From assembly GCF_000721495.1 (NCBI RefSeq), contig NZ_JOHY01000003.1:124001-188000 (forward strand): 64,000 nucleotides of DNA. The letters run 5' to 3'. This stretch comes from Streptomyces sp. NRRL F-5123 (lineage in GTDB: Bacteria; Actinomycetota; Actinomycetes; Streptomycetales; Streptomycetaceae). A model generated the notes under the pieces. It ran no database searches and was not told the DNA's origin. It saw only the letters and a program-made list of their open reading frames with translations. Below, one piece after another: positions 43,446-52,538 of this stretch (position 1 is the first letter of the stretch; each line of letters opens with the position of its first letter). A program made the translations under genes and the position numbers.

Positions 43446-44630
43446 TCAGGTGCGGACTTCGAGCAGCGGCACGTGCTGCTCGGCGGGGACCATCGAGCCG
43501 TGCAGACCGATCATCTTCGACTCCCCCGGCTCGCTGCGGGTCGCGACGATCGCGATGTCGTCGCGCGCGACCGCGACCACGTCGCCGATCCTGGGCAGCA
43601 CCCGCGGCTCCACGTGCGGCCCGAACCAGCCCTCGGTCACGGCCCCGGCGCGGTCGGCGACCCACATCCGGTCGCCGAGCACCTCGCGCCACACCGCGAG
43701 CACGTCGGCCGCGGCGCCCGGCACCGCGTAGACGTGCCGCGCGCGCCCCTCGCCGCCCAGCAGCCCCACTCCGGCGCGCAGCTCCCAGTCCTCGTCGAAG
43801 TCGATGCGCGACTCCTCGTCGAAGGGGATGTCGGTCATGCCGTGGTCGGCGGTGACGTAGAGCACCGAGCGCGGCGGCAGCTGCTCGGCGAGCCGCTGCA
43901 CCAGCCGGTCGACCATCATCAGCTGCCCGCGCCAGGCGTCGGAGTCCACGCCGTGCCGGTGGCCCATGCCGTCCAGCTCGCTGTAGTACGTGTAGACCAG
44001 GGTGCGGCCGGCGGCGGCGAGCCGGTCGGCGGCCAGGTCCATCCGCTCCTCGCCGGTCAGCCGGCCGTGGAAGGTGCCGCCGGACAGCGCGACCTGCGTG
44101 AGCGGGGTCTTCACGAAGTCCGGCGAGGACACCTGGCAGGTGGCGATGCCCGCGGCGTCGGCGAGCCGGAAGACGGAAGGGTGCGGCTGCCACGCCGCCG
44201 GGGGGGTCCAGGGCTGCCAGCGCAGCTGGTTCATCAGCTCGCCGGTCGCCGGGTTGAGCGTCACGTAGCTGGCCAGGCCGTGCCGGCCGGGCGGCAGTCC
44301 GGTGCCGACGGAGGCCAGCGAGGTCGCGGTGGTGGCGGGGAAGCCCGCAGTCAGCGGGCGGCCGGTGCCGCCCAGCGAGGACGGCAGCAGCGCGTTCAGG
44401 TACGGCGCCTCGTCCGGATGCCGGGCGATCAGCTCCCAGCCGAGCCCGTCGACGAGGAAGACGCACACCCGGTCGGCGGGCGCAAGCTCCAGTCCGGTGC
44501 GCGGCATCCCGTCGATGCCGAATCCCGCGACCGCGGCCGGCACGACGTCGCACAGCGCGGCGCTGCCGTAGGCGGGTACGGGGGCGGTGCGGGGGTCGAG
44601 CAGCCCGTCGTCGTGCAGGGGCTGGACCAT
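43446..44630 (-). CDS. Alkaline-phosphatase-superfamily phosphodiesterase/nucleotide pyrophosphatase-like
   Basis: 394 aa from ATG 44630, one-base overlap with the DUF5998 stop (TGATG). Metal-site and nucleophile motifs: VCVFLVDGLGWELI (first Asp), FPATTATSLASVGTGLPPGR (nucleophile Thr), YYSELDGMGHRHG, and LYVTADHGMTDIP (Asp-His pair). This is the type-I phosphodiesterase/nucleotide pyrophosphatase pattern. No signal peptide is visible. Substrate unknown. It forms a unit with DUF5998. Confidence 0.88.
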   Translation of the reverse strand: MVQPLHDDGLLDPRTAPVPAYGSAALCDVVPAAVAGFGIDGMPRTGLELAPADRVCVFLVDGLGWELIARHPDEAPYLNALLPSSLGGTGRPLTAGFPATTATSLASVGTGLPPGRHGLASYVTLNPATGELMNQLRWQPWTPPAAWQPHPSVFRLADAAGIATCQVSSPDFVKTPLTQVALSGGTFHGRLTGEERMDLAADRLAAAGRTLVYTYYSELDGMGHRHGVDSDAWRGQLMMVDRLVQRLAEQLPPRSVLYVTADHGMTDIPFDEESRIDFDEDWELRAGVGLLGGEGRARHVYAVPGAAADVLAVWREVLGDRMWVADRAGAVTEGWFGPHVEPRVLPRIGDVVAVARDDIAIVATRSEPGESKMIGLHGSMVPAEQHVPLLEVRT

Positions 44631-45214
44631 CAGGCGGCAGCCGCGGTCGCCTCGGACAGCGCCTGCGCGAAGGCGAGCGCCTGCTTCACGGTGTCGGGCC
44701 CGTCGCCCGCCTCGCTGACCCGCAGGGACAGGTCGTCGGCGGTGGAGGAGCCGGTGTAGCCGTGGTCCGCCTCGCAGTTGGGATCCCCGCACGCGGCCGG
44801 CTCCAGGTCGATCCGGGAGACGGCGCCCCAGCCGATCGTCAGCACGACCTCGCGCGGCAGCGTGCCCGGGGTGTACGCCTCGGGGTTGGCCACCACGCGG
44901 CTGACCACGACGGAGGAGATCCGGCCGATCTTCACCGACTCCGTCGACGTCGTGGCGTAGGGCGTCGGCGAGGAGTCGTCGGCGGCCTGCTCGTCGGTAT
45001 GGCTCACGATGAAGCGGCTCGCGGTGAGCACCAGCACGGTCACATGCCGGCGCACCTCGTTCGCGTCGAACGTGGTCTCCTGGTGCACCAGATACGACGC
45101 GACGGGCTCCTGCCCGACCGCGGCCTCCACGGCCTCCGACACGAGCCCGGGGTAGTACCCGCTGCGCTCGATCGCCGTCCGCAGTCCCTGCGTCGTGATC
45201 CCCGACTTCGCCAT
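44630..45214 (-). CDS. DUF5998 family protein
   Basis: 194 aa from ATG 45214 (MAKSGITTQGLRTAIERSGY). Soluble, with the conserved middle part VASYLVHQETTFDANEVRRH, RISSVVVSRVVANPEAY and a cysteine pair in ACGDPNCEADHGYTG. Actinobacterial family of unknown function, usually found beside this phosphatase-superfamily gene. No membrane segment or signal. Probably co-transcribed and translationally coupled with the downstream gene through TGATG. Confidence 0.85.
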   Translation of the reverse strand: MAKSGITTQGLRTAIERSGYYPGLVSEAVEAAVGQEPVASYLVHQETTFDANEVRRHVTVLVLTASRFIVSHTDEQAADDSSPTPYATTSTESVKIGRISSVVVSRVVANPEAYTPGTLPREVVLTIGWGAVSRIDLEPAACGDPNCEADHGYTGSSTADDLSLRVSEAGDGPDTVKQALAFAQALSEATAAAA

Positions 45215-45322
45215 ACGCCCATCCTAGGGGTGTCCCGCAGGTCCCGGCGGCGCCGCGTCCCCGGGGCGCGCCTCTTCCCCCGCCTCTTCCTCCGGCCCCC
45301 GGCGCGCGCCGGAGGCCGGAGG

Positions 45323-48145
45323 TCAGAAGAGCGACAGGGCCCGCGGGCCGAGGTCGGTACGGGCGGGCGGCGGCGCCAGCCGTACGGTCGCGGCCAGCAC
45401 GGTCAGCCCGCGCGGGGCGACGACCACCGGGTCCAGCCGCACCGCGACGACCTCCGGCAGGTCGTCGGCCAGCAGTGACACCCGCAGCAGCAGCTCCTCC
45501 AGCGCGCCGGTGTCGACCGGCTCGGCGCCGCGCCAGCCGAAGAGCAGCGGCGCGGCCTTGATGGAGCGGACCAGGTCCGCGGCGTCCCGGTCGGTCGCGG
45601 GGACGAGCCGGTGCGCGAGGTCGCCGAGCAGCTCGGAGGGCGGTCCTGCCAGCCCGAAGGAGAGCACGGCCCCGGCGGCCGGGTCCACCCCGGCGCGGAT
45701 CACGGTGTCCACCCCGCGCGGCGCCATCGCCTGGACGACCGGCAGCAGTTCCGCGGGCCCGCCGAGCTGCGCGGTCAGCTCCTCGTACGCACGCCGCAGA
45801 TCGCCCTCGTCGGCCAGGTCCAGGCGTACGCCGCCGAGGTCCGGGCGGTGCCGCAGGTGTGGGGCGGTGGCCTTGAGGGCGACTGGGTAGCCGATCGACT
45901 CGGCGGCGGCGACGGCCGCGTCCGGCCCGGGGGCGGGCAGCGCGCGGCGCACGGTGACGCCGTAGCGGGCGAGCAGGGCCGCGGCGTCGGCGTCGGCGAG
46001 GGTGACGCCCTGCGGCGGGGAGCCGGGCGGCAGCAGCCGGCGGACGTCCTCGGCGGCCGCGGCCTCCTGGATGTCGTCGAAGGCCGGAACCCGCCCGGGT
46101 TCGGCGGCGCCCGCGCGCCACGCGGCGTACCGGGCGGCCTCGGCGAGCGAGCCGACGGCCCGGTCCGGCGCCCGGTAGGCGGGCAGCCGCGCGCCCTCGC
46201 CGCCGGGCGCGCCGAGCCGTTCGGCGAAGGTCTCCAGGGCCAGGTGCACCACGACCACCGGCTTGTCCCCGGCGGCGGCGCGGCGCAGCGTGTCGGCCAG
46301 GACCGGGTCGTCGCCCTCGTCCGGAACCCCGTCCAGCGTCCCGGTGGCGCCCGGCGCCGGGGCATCGGCGGTGACCCGCGGGATGGCGGTGACCACGACC
46401 GCGTCCGTCGCCGGGTCGGCCAGCGCGCGGGTCAGGGCGGCGGCGAAGTCGGCGGGGGCGGCCGAGGTGGTGAGGTCCAGCGGGGCGGTGGGGCGCAGGC
46501 CCGCGGTGCGGGCGGCGTCGTAGGTGAGCAGGCCGAGGGATTCGGAATTGCCCAGGATCGCCAGCCGGTCGCCCGCGGGGAGCGGCTGGAGTGCGAGGAG
46601 GAGCCCGGCGTCGAGGAGTTCGGTGACGGTGTCGACGCGGATCACACCGGCCTGCCGGAAGAGCGCGCTGACGGTGCTGTCCGGGATGCGGGTGACGGGT
46701 ACGGCGTGCCCGGCGGGCACGGAGCCGCTGTGCAGGGCGCCCTTGACGACCACCACGGGCTTGGCGGCGGCCGTCCGGCGGGCGAGCCGGCTGAACTTGC
46801 GCGGGTTGCCGAAGGACTCCAGGTACATCAGCACGGCGTCGGTGTCCGGGTCGTCCTGCCAGAACTGGAGCAGGTCGTTGCCGGAGACGTCCGCGCGGTT
46901 GCCGGCCGAGACGAAGGTGGAGGGGCCGGCGCCGCGCCGGTGCAGCCCGGACAGCAGCGCGATGCCGATGGACCCGGACTGCGTGAAGAGCCCCAGCCGC
47001 CCCTGGTGCGGCATCCCCGGCGAGAGCGAGGCGTTGAGCCGGACGGAAGGCGCGGTGTTGAGGACCCCGAAGGCGTTCGGCCCGATGAGCCGCATGCCGT
47101 GGCCGCGGGCCAGCCGCACCAGCTCGCGCTGCCGCTCGCGGCCCTCGGGCCCGGTCTCGGAGTAGCCGGCCGCGACCACGACCAGGCCGCGTACGCCCGC
47201 CTCCCCGCAGTCGGCGACGGCCTGCGGCACCTGCCCGGCGGGCACGGCGACCACCGCGAGGTCGACGCTCTCGCCGCGTGCGGCGATCTCCCGCACGGAG
47301 CGGAAGCCGGGCACCCCGTCGAGGTCGGTGTCCGTGGTGAAGGAGTGGTTGACGGCGTAGAGGCGGCCGGTGAATCCGCCGGCGGCGATGTTGCGCAGCA
47401 GTGTGCGCCCCACGCCGCCCGGCCGCCGCCCGGCGCCGATCACCGCGACCGACTCCGGGCGCAGCAGCCGCTGCATCGAGCGGGCCTCGGCGCGGTGCTC
47501 GCGCGAGCGCATGACCTGCACGGACTCGGCGGTGGGCTCCAGGTCGAGGTCGAGGTGGACGACGCCGTCGGCGAAGCTGCGCCGCTGGGTGTAGCCGGCG
47601 TCGGTGAAGACCTTGACCATCTTGCTGTTGGCGGGCAGGACGTCCGCGGTGAAGTGCAGGATGCCGCGCTCGCGGGCGACGGCGGCGATGTGTTCGAGCA
47701 GTGCGGAGGCGACCCCGCGGCCCTGGTGGGCGTCCTGGACCAGGAAGGCGACCTCGGCGCTGGTCCCGGCGGCGCCGGACGCGGCCCGGCCCTGCTCGTC
47801 GGTGCGGTCGTAGCGGACGGTGGCGATGAACTCGCCGCCGACGGTGGCGGCCAGGCCCACGCGGTCGTCGTAGTCGTGGTGCGTGAAGCGGTGCACGTCG
47901 CGGTCGGACAGCCGGGGGTAGGGCGCGAAGAAGCGGTAGTACTTGGACTCGTCGGAGACCTTCTCGTAGAAGTCCACGAGCCGTCCCGCGTCGTCCGGGC
48001 CGATCGGCCGGATGTGGGCGATGCCGCCGTCCCGCAGCACCACGTCGGCCTCCCAGTGGACGGGGTAGGGCCGGGGGGCGGCTTCCTGCGGGTCTTGCGG
48101 GCCTTGCGCGCCCTGCGGATCTCGCGGGCCTTGCGGGTCGGTCAT
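45323..48145 (-). CDS. GNAT acetyltransferase fused to NDP-forming acyl-CoA synthetase-like domains (Pat-like)
   Basis: 940 aa from ATG 48145. A short repetitive PQ-rich start (PQGPRDPQGAQGPQDPQ), then a GNAT domain (about 28-190: IRPIGPDDAGRLVDFYEKVS, VQDAHQGRGVASALLEHIAA, the acetyl-CoA pyrophosphate loop), a CoA-binding domain (LLRPESVAVIGAGRRPGGVG), a succinyl-CoA-ligase-like part (LGLFTQSGSIGIALLSGLHR) and a C-terminal ATP-grasp-like part (YPVALKATAPHLRHRPDLGG). This is the architecture of Pat-type protein lysine acetyltransferases that acetylate acetyl-CoA synthetase. Whether the synthetase half is active is not clear. Divergent from ptsH. Confidence 0.88.
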   Translation of the reverse strand: MTDPQGPRDPQGAQGPQDPQEAAPRPYPVHWEADVVLRDGGIAHIRPIGPDDAGRLVDFYEKVSDESKYYRFFAPYPRLSDRDVHRFTHHDYDDRVGLAATVGGEFIATVRYDRTDEQGRAASGAAGTSAEVAFLVQDAHQGRGVASALLEHIAAVARERGILHFTADVLPANSKMVKVFTDAGYTQRRSFADGVVHLDLDLEPTAESVQVMRSREHRAEARSMQRLLRPESVAVIGAGRRPGGVGRTLLRNIAAGGFTGRLYAVNHSFTTDTDLDGVPGFRSVREIAARGESVDLAVVAVPAGQVPQAVADCGEAGVRGLVVVAAGYSETGPEGRERQRELVRLARGHGMRLIGPNAFGVLNTAPSVRLNASLSPGMPHQGRLGLFTQSGSIGIALLSGLHRRGAGPSTFVSAGNRADVSGNDLLQFWQDDPDTDAVLMYLESFGNPRKFSRLARRTAAAKPVVVVKGALHSGSVPAGHAVPVTRIPDSTVSALFRQAGVIRVDTVTELLDAGLLLALQPLPAGDRLAILGNSESLGLLTYDAARTAGLRPTAPLDLTTSAAPADFAAALTRALADPATDAVVVTAIPRVTADAPAPGATGTLDGVPDEGDDPVLADTLRRAAAGDKPVVVVHLALETFAERLGAPGGEGARLPAYRAPDRAVGSLAEAARYAAWRAGAAEPGRVPAFDDIQEAAAAEDVRRLLPPGSPPQGVTLADADAAALLARYGVTVRRALPAPGPDAAVAAAESIGYPVALKATAPHLRHRPDLGGVRLDLADEGDLRRAYEELTAQLGGPAELLPVVQAMAPRGVDTVIRAGVDPAAGAVLSFGLAGPPSELLGDLAHRLVPATDRDAADLVRSIKAAPLLFGWRGAEPVDTGALEELLLRVSLLADDLPEVVAVRLDPVVVAPRGLTVLAATVRLAPPPARTDLGPRALSLF

Positions 48146-48246
48146 GGCCTCCAGCGTAGGCGGCGCGGCCATCTGGCGGGCGGCAGGCGCACGCGGGACC
48201 CTGGGCTCACCGGCCGGGTGCCCGGGCTGCACTCGCGTCGTGCAAA

Positions 48247-48262
48247 AATGGTCTAGACAACT
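48247..48262. promoter_or_regulatory. DasR operator (dre) upstream of ptsH
   Basis: AATGGTCTAGACAACT, with the perfect core GTCTAGAC (48251-48258), matches 14 of 16 positions of the DasR consensus ACTGGTCTAGACCACT by my count. ptsH of S. coelicolor is known to be under DasR, the GlcNAc-responsive repressor, so the same control is expected here. It lies 36 bp before the ptsH start. Confidence 0.8.
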
Positions 48263-48297
48263 TGCACGACCTGACACACACACCGAAGGGCAACACC

Positions 48298-48579
48298 ATG
48301 GTTGAGCGCCGCGTCAACGTCGGCTGGGCGGAGGGCCTGCACGCCCGCCCGGCGTCCATCTTCGTCCGCGCGGCGACCGCCGCCGGGGTGCCGGTCACCA
48401 TCGCCAGGGAGGGCGGCGGCCCGGTCAACGCCGCCTCGATGCTCGCGGTGCTGAGCCTGGGCGCGAAGGGCGGCGAGGAGATCGTGCTGGCCTCCGACGC
48501 CGAGGGCGCCGAGGCCGCGCTGGACCGGCTGGCGAAGCTGGTCGCCGAGGGGCTGGAAGAGCTTCCCGAGACCGTCTGA
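48298..48579 (+). CDS. ptsH: HPr, phosphocarrier protein of the PTS
   Basis: 93 aa from ATG 48298 (GAAGGG upstream). Active-site GLHARPASIF, whose His takes phosphate from enzyme I and passes it to EIIA proteins. The regulatory-site region reads NAASMLAVLSLGAKGGEE, keeping a serine at the HPr Ser46 position. The general sugar-uptake PTS carrier, used in streptomycetes mainly for GlcNAc and fructose. Single gene preceded by the DasR site at 48247-48262. Confidence 0.95.
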   Translation: MVERRVNVGWAEGLHARPASIFVRAATAAGVPVTIAREGGGPVNAASMLAVLSLGAKGGEEIVLASDAEGAEAALDRLAKLVAEGLEELPETV

Positions 48580-48886
48580 CGCATCTCACGCCTCCGGCAC
48601 CGCGCGGCGTGCGCGTACGGCGCGGGCGCCACGGTGCGGGGCCGAAGGCGTGGCGCATGCCCGCGCGGCGTGCCTGTACGGCGCGGGCGTTCGCACCGGC
48701 CGGTTTCCCGCGGCGCCCACGGCTTCACGCCGTGCGCCGTGAATTGCGCGCAGGTCGGAACCAGCGGGTCCCGCAATCCGCCAGGATTGCCGGGGCCCGC
48801 TTTTTCGCGCCCACTTCACGCTTTTCCCCGGCCGCCCACGGCGATAGCCGGCCGATAATCACGCACTCTTGTATACGGTGTGATTG
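48580..48886. other. Gap after ptsH with repeats and hairpins
   Basis: 307 bp without a gene. A 28-bp direct repeat starting CGCGCGGCGTGC occurs at 48601-48628 and 48662-48689 with two mismatches. Two hairpins may end ptsH: GCGCCACG/CGTGGCGC (48626-48633 with 48649-48656) and CACGGC/GCCGTG (48718-48723 with 48729-48734). Near the right end is TTGTATACGG (48869-48878). Confidence 0.5.
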
Positions 48887-49561
48887 TTAATTGCGGCGGC
48901 GCCCCGCGTTTACACGGTGTTTCAGGGTTCTCACCGCCGCGGCGTGCTCCAGGTGGACGGCGGCGAGCCGGCGGGCCCGCTCGGCGTCACCGCGCGCGAC
49001 CGCGTCCACGATCGCCGCGTGCTCCTCCCACGCCTCGGCGGCGCGCCCCGACCCGTCGTCGGCGTAGACCCAGGAGATCTTGTGCCGCAGCTGGATCAGC
49101 AGCGCGGCCAGCGTCGGGCTGCCGGAGGCCTGCGCGAGGGTCTCGTGGAACCATCCGCTCAGCGACGGCAGGTCGGACACCTGCCCCTGCACCGCCCGCT
49201 CCTGGCCCAGCCGCACCAGCCCGCGCAGCACCTTCAGATGCGCGTCGGTGCGCCGCTGCGCCGCCCGCGCGGCGCCCAGCGGCTCCAGCAGCCCGCGGAT
49301 CTCCAGCAGGTCGGCGGCCTCCTGCTCGGTGGGCTCGGCGACCGACGCACCGGCGTGCTTGCGGGTCCGGACGAAGCCCTCGGACTCCAGGGTGCGCAGC
49401 GCCTCGCGCACCGGCACCCGCGAGACCCCGTAGCGCTGCGCGAGCAGCTCCTCCGTCAGCCGGCTCCCCGGCGGGAAGTAGCCGGCGACGATGTCGTCGC
49501 GTATCGCCGTACACACCACCTCGGCCGAGATTCGCCGCGCGGTGCCTTCCGACCCGCTCAC
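48887..49561 (-). CDS. GntR-family regulator with FCD domain
   Basis: 224 aa from GTG 49561. Winged helix: AIRDDIVAGYFPPGSRLTEE, then LAQRYGVSRVPVREALRTLE. C-terminal all-helical FCD domain with LLEIRGLLEPLGAARAA, FHETLAQASGSPTLAALL (His of the metal site) and EEHAAIVDAVARGDAERARR (second His). FadR-type regulators usually bind a carboxylate through these histidines. Target unknown. No clear ribosome site is seen, so the start may shift by a few codons. Confidence 0.88.
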   Translation of the reverse strand: MSGSEGTARRISAEVVCTAIRDDIVAGYFPPGSRLTEELLAQRYGVSRVPVREALRTLESEGFVRTRKHAGASVAEPTEQEAADLLEIRGLLEPLGAARAAQRRTDAHLKVLRGLVRLGQERAVQGQVSDLPSLSGWFHETLAQASGSPTLAALLIQLRHKISWVYADDGSGRAAEAWEEHAAIVDAVARGDAERARRLAAVHLEHAAAVRTLKHRVNAGRRRN

Positions 49562-49665
49562 GTCCGATTCCGCATCGCCCGACCACGCCCTTTCCCCGAA
49601 TTGTGCAGCGACTCTATTCCAGCACACCGGGAAAGGGGAATGCGGCCTCGGAATTACGGTGGTAT

Positions 49666-49677
49666 GCGCATATGCGC
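49666..49677. promoter_or_regulatory. Perfect 12-bp palindrome upstream of the GntR gene
   Basis: GCGCATATGCGC is fully self-complementary and lies 105 bp before the GntR start, directly beside the terminator of the upstream M16 operon. A possible autoregulatory site for the GntR protein. Confidence 0.35.
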
Positions 49678-49709
49678 GGACCCCGCCACGCGCGGGCGTG
49701 CCGGGGTCC
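49678..49709 (-). terminator. Terminator of the M16 peptidase operon
   Basis: GGACCCCG (49678-49685) pairs with CGGGGTCC (49702-49709), and CACGC with GCGTG inside after one mismatch; loop GCGG. A stable 13-bp hairpin 62 bp after the peptidase stop. Confidence 0.75.
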
Positions 49710-49770
49710 GTCGGCGGTCGTGAGGGGGCGCGAGGGCGCGGGCGCCGGGCCCCCGCGCGCCCCGCGGGCC

Positions 49771-51156
49771 TCAGCTGGTGACGCGCACCGGCCCGATGCC
49801 CAGCTCGCGGACCGGCTCGGCGATCGCGGACGCGTCGCCGACCAGGACCACCACCAGGCGGTCCAGCGGGAAGGCGCTCACCACGGCGGCGGTCGCCTCG
49901 ACCGTGCCGGTGGCGGCCAGCCGCTGGTACAGATGCGCCTGGAAGTCGTCCGGCAGCTGCTGCTCGACCTGGTCGAGCAGCGTGCCGGCCACGGCCGCGG
50001 CCGTCTCGTAGCGCAGCGGGGCCACGCCGACCAGGTTCTGCACCGCGACGTCCCGCTCCTCGTCGGTCAGGCCGCCCTCGGCGAGGGTGCGGACGACCTG
50101 CCAGGCGTCGGCCAGCGCGGGCCCGGTGACCTCGGTGGCCACCGAGCCGTTGATCGCCAGCAGCGCCGCGCCCGTACCGTCCGCGGACGCCAGCAGCACC
50201 TGCGCGAAGGCCCGCACGCCGTAGGTGTAGCCCTTCTCCTCGCGCAGCACCCGGTCCAGCCGCGAGGTGAGGGTGCCGCCCAGGCAGTACGTGCCGATGA
50301 CCTGGGCCGGCCACACCAGGGCGTGCCGGTCGGGGCCGGTGCGGCCGATGAGGATCTGGGTCTGCACCGCGCCGGGCCGGTCCACGATGACCACGCGGGC
50401 GGCGTCGTTCGCGGTGATCACCGGACGCGGGCGCGGCTGCGCGGCCGCCCCCGTCCAGCGGCCGAGGGTGTCGTCGAGCAGCGCAGGCAGGTCGATGCCG
50501 GTCAGGTCGCCGACCACCACCGCGGTGGACGTCGCGGGCCGGACGTGCGCGGTGTAGAAGGCCCGCACCGCCGCCGCGTCGATCCGCCGGACGGTCTCCT
50601 CGGTGCCCAGTCGCGGGCGGGAGCAGCGCAGCTCCGCCGGGAAGAGCTCCTTCGACAGCTCCATGGCCGCCCGGCGCGCCGGGTTGGCCAGCTCGTGCTC
50701 GATCTCGTCCAGCCGGTTGGCGACCAGCCGCTCGACCTCGTCGTCGGCGAAGGCCGGCGAGCGCAGCGCCTGGGCCAGCAGGGCCAGCGCCCGGTCCAGC
50801 CGGGAGGCGGGCACCTCCAGCGACACCCGCACCCCGGGGTGGTCGGCGTGCGCGTCCAGGGTGGCGCCGCAGCGCTCCAGCTCGGCCGCGAACTCCTCGG
50901 CGGTGTGCTCGTCGGTGCCCTCCGACAGCGCCCTGGCCATGATGGTCGCGACGCCGTCCAGGCCCTCGGGCTCGGCGTCCAGCGGCGCCGCGAGCAGCAC
51001 CTCGACCGCGACGACCTGCTGGCCGGGGCGGTGGCTGGTGAGCAGCGTCAGCCCGTTGCCGAGCGTCCCGCGCTCGGGGGCCGGGAAGGCCCACGGCTTG
51101 GGCGCACCGGCCTGCGGCTGCGGGTGGAACGTCATGACGGCGGTGGTGTCGCTCAC
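49771..51156 (-). CDS. M16-family peptidase-like protein without the zinc motif
   Basis: 461 aa from GTG 51156, overlapping the upstream stop by 4 nt (GTGA). Pitrilysin/MPP-type fold: TLGNGLTLLTSHRPGQQVVA at the start and the glycine-rich GTYCLGGTLTSRLDRVLREE with KGYTYGVRAF late. The HxxEH zinc site of active M16 enzymes is absent; the equivalent position reads LDGVATIMARALSEG. It probably pairs with the active upstream subunit, as alpha and beta subunits do in mitochondrial processing peptidase. Confidence 0.88.
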   Translation of the reverse strand: MSDTTAVMTFHPQPQAGAPKPWAFPAPERGTLGNGLTLLTSHRPGQQVVAVEVLLAAPLDAEPEGLDGVATIMARALSEGTDEHTAEEFAAELERCGATLDAHADHPGVRVSLEVPASRLDRALALLAQALRSPAFADDEVERLVANRLDEIEHELANPARRAAMELSKELFPAELRCSRPRLGTEETVRRIDAAAVRAFYTAHVRPATSTAVVVGDLTGIDLPALLDDTLGRWTGAAAQPRPRPVITANDAARVVIVDRPGAVQTQILIGRTGPDRHALVWPAQVIGTYCLGGTLTSRLDRVLREEKGYTYGVRAFAQVLLASADGTGAALLAINGSVATEVTGPALADAWQVVRTLAEGGLTDEERDVAVQNLVGVAPLRYETAAAVAGTLLDQVEQQLPDDFQAHLYQRLAATGTVEATAAVVSAFPLDRLVVVLVGDASAIAEPVRELGIGPVRVTS

Positions 51157-52538
51157 AGCTCGCCCTCCTCCTGGTCTGCGGTGGCCGCGGCACCCGCGTC
51201 CTCGGCGTCCTCGCCGGCGTCCGCGGCCTCCTGCGCCGCCTTGCCCGTGGGCTCGTACAGCAGCACCGCCCGGTTGTCGGGGCGCAGCCGGGCCGCGGCC
51301 ACCGCCCGGACCTCCTCCGGGGTGACTTCCAGCACACGCTGCACCGCGGTCAGCGCCTTCTGCGGGTCGCCGAACAGCACGGCGAAGCGGCACAGTTCGT
51401 CCGCCCGGCCGCCGACCGTGGCCAGCCGGTCCAGCCACTCGCGCTCCAGCTGCGCCTGCGCCCGTTCCATCTCCTCGGGCGTGGGGCCCTCGGCGGCGAA
51501 GCGGGCCAGCTCCTCGTCGACCGCGGCCTCGATCGCGGCCAGCTCGGCGCCCCCGGACGACTTGACGTCCAGCCAGCCCAGCGACGGCGCTCCGGCCAGC
51601 CGCAGCAGTCCGAAGCCGGCGGTCACCGCGGTGCGGTCGCGGCGCACCAGCCGGTTGTGCAGCCGGGAGGACTCACCGCCGCCCAGCACCGTCAGCGCCA
51701 GGTCGGCAGCGTCACCCGCACGAGTGCCGTCCTCGGGCAGCCGGTAGGCGGCCATCAGGGCGCGCGAGGGCACGTCCTCCTCCACGACCTCGCGGAGCTG
51801 GCCGCCCATCACGTCGGGCAGCGAGCCGTCGCGCGGCTCGGGCTTGCCGTCGTGGGCGGGGATGCTGCCGAAGTACTTCTCCACCCAGCGGAGCGTCTGC
51901 TCGGGGTCGATGTCGCCGACGACCGCGAGCACCGCGTTGCCGGGCGCGTAATACGTGCGGAAGAACGCCTGGGCGTCCTCCAGCGAGGCCGCGTCCAGGT
52001 CGGCCATCGAGCCGATCGGGGTGTGGTGGTACGGGTGGCCGTCGGGGTAGGCGAGCGCGGTCAGGCGCTCGAACGCCGTTCCGTAGGGCACGTTGTCGTA
52101 CCGCTGGCGGCGCTCGTTCTTGACCACGTCCCGCTGGTTGTCCAGGCTCTCCTGGTCCAGCGCGGTCAGCAGGCTGCCCATCCGGTCGGCCTCCAGCCAC
52201 AGGGCCAGTTCCAGCTGGTGGGCGGGCATGGTCTCGAAGTAGTTGGTGCGCTCGAAGCTGGTGGTGCCGTTGAGCGAGCCGCCCGCGCCCTGGACCAGTT
52301 CGAAGTGGCCGTTGCCCTTCACGCTCGCCGAGCCCTGGAACATCAGGTGCTCGAAGAGGTGGGCGAGGCCGGTGCGCCCCTTGACCTCGTGGCGTGAACC
52401 GACGTCGTACCAGAGGCAGACGGCCGCGACCGGGGTGAGGTGGTCCACTGAGAGCACCACCCGCAACCCGTTCGCCAGGCGGTGCTCGGTGGCTGTCAGG
52501 CCGCTGGAGTGTGCCTCCGGCGAGGCCGTGTGACCCAT
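51153..52538 (-). CDS. M16-family zinc metallopeptidase
   Basis: 461 aa from ATG 52538; an in-frame TTG two codons earlier (52544) is an alternative. Active inverted zinc site GRTGLAHLFEHLMFQGS (H60, E63, H64) and the downstream ligand Glu in LALWLEADRMGSLL. C-terminal glycine-rich loop: LGGGESSRLHNRLVRRDRTA. The tail is acidic and low in complexity. It cleaves peptides in the cytoplasm or near the membrane; no signal peptide. Two-gene operon with the catalytically inactive partner, divergent from parC. Confidence 0.92.
   Translation of the reverse strand: MGHTASPEAHSSGLTATEHRLANGLRVVLSVDHLTPVAAVCLWYDVGSRHEVKGRTGLAHLFEHLMFQGSASVKGNGHFELVQGAGGSLNGTTSFERTNYFETMPAHQLELALWLEADRMGSLLTALDQESLDNQRDVVKNERRQRYDNVPYGTAFERLTALAYPDGHPYHHTPIGSMADLDAASLEDAQAFFRTYYAPGNAVLAVVGDIDPEQTLRWVEKYFGSIPAHDGKPEPRDGSLPDVMGGQLREVVEEDVPSRALMAAYRLPEDGTRAGDAADLALTVLGGGESSRLHNRLVRRDRTAVTAGFGLLRLAGAPSLGWLDVKSSGGAELAAIEAAVDEELARFAAEGPTPEEMERAQAQLEREWLDRLATVGGRADELCRFAVLFGDPQKALTAVQRVLEVTPEEVRAVAAARLRPDNRAVLLYEPTGKAAQEAADAGEDAEDAGAAATADQEEGEL

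Noticed and set aside
48869..48878. TTGTATACGG as a GntR operator
   Set aside because: It is only half-symmetric and lies after the GntR gene, not in a promoter.
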